Assembly (NCBI GenBank): GCA_024579835.1
Contig: CP102060.1
Coordinates: forward strand, 1,116,001 to 1,180,000
Length of the DNA stretch: 64,000 nucleotides
Reading direction: 5' to 3'
Source of the DNA: Clostridiaceae bacterium HFYG-1003
GTDB taxonomy: Bacteria; Bacillota; Clostridia; Clostridiales; Clostridiaceae
Shown piece after piece: positions 63,128 to 64,000 of the stretch. The position numbers and the translations under genes were made by a program. How positions within the stretch are numbered: the stretch's first letter is position 1; each line of letters begins with the position of its first letter. The notes below the pieces were generated by a model. The model worked only from the letters and a program-made list of their open reading frames with translations. It made no database searches and was not told the DNA's origin.

Positions 63128-64000
63128 GGTTCTGTCCGTTTCCTCTCTGAACAACTACATCAAGAAAATCATTGATGCGGATTTCATCCTGCGCAATGTC
63201 AATGTCCAGGGCGAAATCTCCAACTTCAAGGCCCACACCTCCGGTCATTTATATTTTACGCTGAAGGACGAAGGATCCCGCATCAACTGTGTGATGTTCC
63301 GCCAGGAGCGGCAAAAGCTGCGGGTGCTTCCCCGGGACGGTGACAAAGTCACCATCCGGGGTCGGGTGGCAGCCTATGTTCAGGGGGGAACGTATCAGAT
63401 TTACGTGGATGACCTGCAAAGCGAGGGGACGGGGGACTTATACGCCAAGTTCTTACAGATTAAGGAGCGCCTGGCCCGGGAAGGCCTTTTTGATGAGACC
63501 AGACGGCGGCCCATTCCGCCCAATCCTCAGAAAATCGCGGTGATAACTTCACCGACTGGCGCAGCCATCCGGGATATCATCAAGGTGCTGCGGACCCGTC
63601 ATCCGGGGCAGTGCCTGGTGATTTATCCCGTCCAGGTTCAGGGCGAAACTTCTGAAAAAGAGGTCATTGCGGCTCTGACCAGAATCAATCAGCGCCGGGA
63701 TATTGATACCATCATCATCGCCCGGGGCGGAGGCTCCATCGAGGACCTGTGGTCCTTCAACTCCGAAGCAATGGCTTATGCGATTCGGGCTTCCCGAATA
63801 CCGGTAGTCACCGGAATTGGCCATGATATCGACTTTACAATCGCCGATTTTGCCGCGGATCTTCGGGCTGCCACGCCCAGTCAGGCAGCCGAACTGACCA
63901 TCCCCAACCGGATGGACAATTTAGGCCAGATACTGGATAAGAAGCGTCGGCTGCGACAGCTGATGGAAGCCAGGATGCGCCAGGAGAAATCCCATCTGGT
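63117..64000 (+). CDS. xseA: Exodeoxyribonuclease VII large subunit (3' end outside window)
   Basis: The open frame runs from TTG 63117, overlapping folD by 11 bases, to the window edge (294 codons). The N-terminal OB-fold reads VSSLNNYIKKIID...VQGEISNFKAHTSGHLYFTLKD. The catalytic domain has the KIAVITSPTGAAIRDI, IIARGGGSIEDLWSFN and VVTGIGHDIDFTIADFAADLRAATPSQAAEL blocks. With XseB it degrades single-stranded DNA. folD-xseA-xseB is a usual Firmicute order. The TTG start is inferred from the domain boundary, since no ATG or GTG is placed well. Confidence 0.94.
   Translation, partial: MNSKVLSVSSLNNYIKKIIDADFILRNVNVQGEISNFKAHTSGHLYFTLKDEGSRINCVMFRQERQKLRVLPRDGDKVTIRGRVAAYVQGGTYQIYVDDLQSEGTGDLYAKFLQIKERLAREGLFDETRRRPIPPNPQKIAVITSPTGAAIRDIIKVLRTRHPGQCLVIYPVQVQGETSEKEVIAALTRINQRRDIDTIIIARGGGSIEDLWSFNSEAMAYAIRASRIPVVTGIGHDIDFTIADFAADLRAATPSQAAELTIPNRMDNLGQILDKKRRLRQLMEARMRQEKSHL

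Overview
This window comes from a low-to-mid GC Firmicute, most likely of class Clostridia. The evidence is gene content and order: ireB-ruvX-DUF1292-fur-RNase J, mltG-trmR-U32 protease-udk, ftsA-ftsZ-nrdR, a phoPR/pst/phoU block with two pstB genes, DUF512-der-gpsA, sbcDC, rqcH, and efp-asp23-nusB-folD-xseA. I cannot name a genus with confidence. The spoIIGA/sigE/sigG genes that usually follow ftsZ in spore formers are absent here, so a non-sporulating or rearranged lineage is possible.

Layout. 1-2.1 kb: the end of an MBOAT acyltransferase and an SGNH-like partner. 2.4-3.7 kb: an M20-family carbamoyl/allantoate amidohydrolase. 3.9-15.5 kb: a housekeeping run for genome maintenance, RNA decay and tRNA modification. 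In it, fur is cut in two by an intact IS5-group element with a TTAG target duplication. 15.5-18.9 kb: a YbaK-type deacylase, a PilT-like ATPase and a membrane glycosyltransferase. 19-22.2 kb: ftsA, ftsZ, nrdR. 22.3-30.5 kb: the complete phosphate regulon, with 11-bp-phased Pho-box-like repeats before phoP, pstS and pstC. 31-34.7 kb: DUF512 radical SAM protein, Der and GpsA. 35.3-39.6 kb: a four-gene polysaccharide O-acetylation operon (SGNH, DUF4358, MBOAT, DHHW with an Ig-like tail). 39.7-45.6 kb: GNAT, SbcD, SbcC, endonuclease IV. 46.1-47.4 kb: a 17M-type stress protein fused to a duplicated hydrophilic domain.

47.4-50.2 kb is the most unusual part. An AT-rich, repeat-bearing intergenic stretch leads into three co-directional genes: a papain-family (C1) cysteine protease without a signal peptide, a small Cys-rich protein that shares the protease's C-terminal ~68-residue domain, and a chagasin-family (I42) cysteine-protease inhibitor. 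This looks like a self-contained protease/companion/inhibitor module and is my main candidate for an undescribed system.

50.4-53.5 kb (minus strand): a small membrane protein, an M42 aminopeptidase and RqcH. 53.9-58.5 kb: MurQ, then a pseudopilus/type IV pilus operon (short PilB/ComGA-like ATPase, PilC/ComGB-like protein, four prepilin-like proteins, one probably frameshifted at its 3' end). 58.8-59.7 kb: an orphan prenyltransferase-fold protein. 60-64 kb: EF-P, Asp23, NusB (whose acidic tail is an 8-residue coding minisatellite broken by a one-base deletion), FolD and the start of XseA. I see no tRNA, rRNA or CRISPR array.
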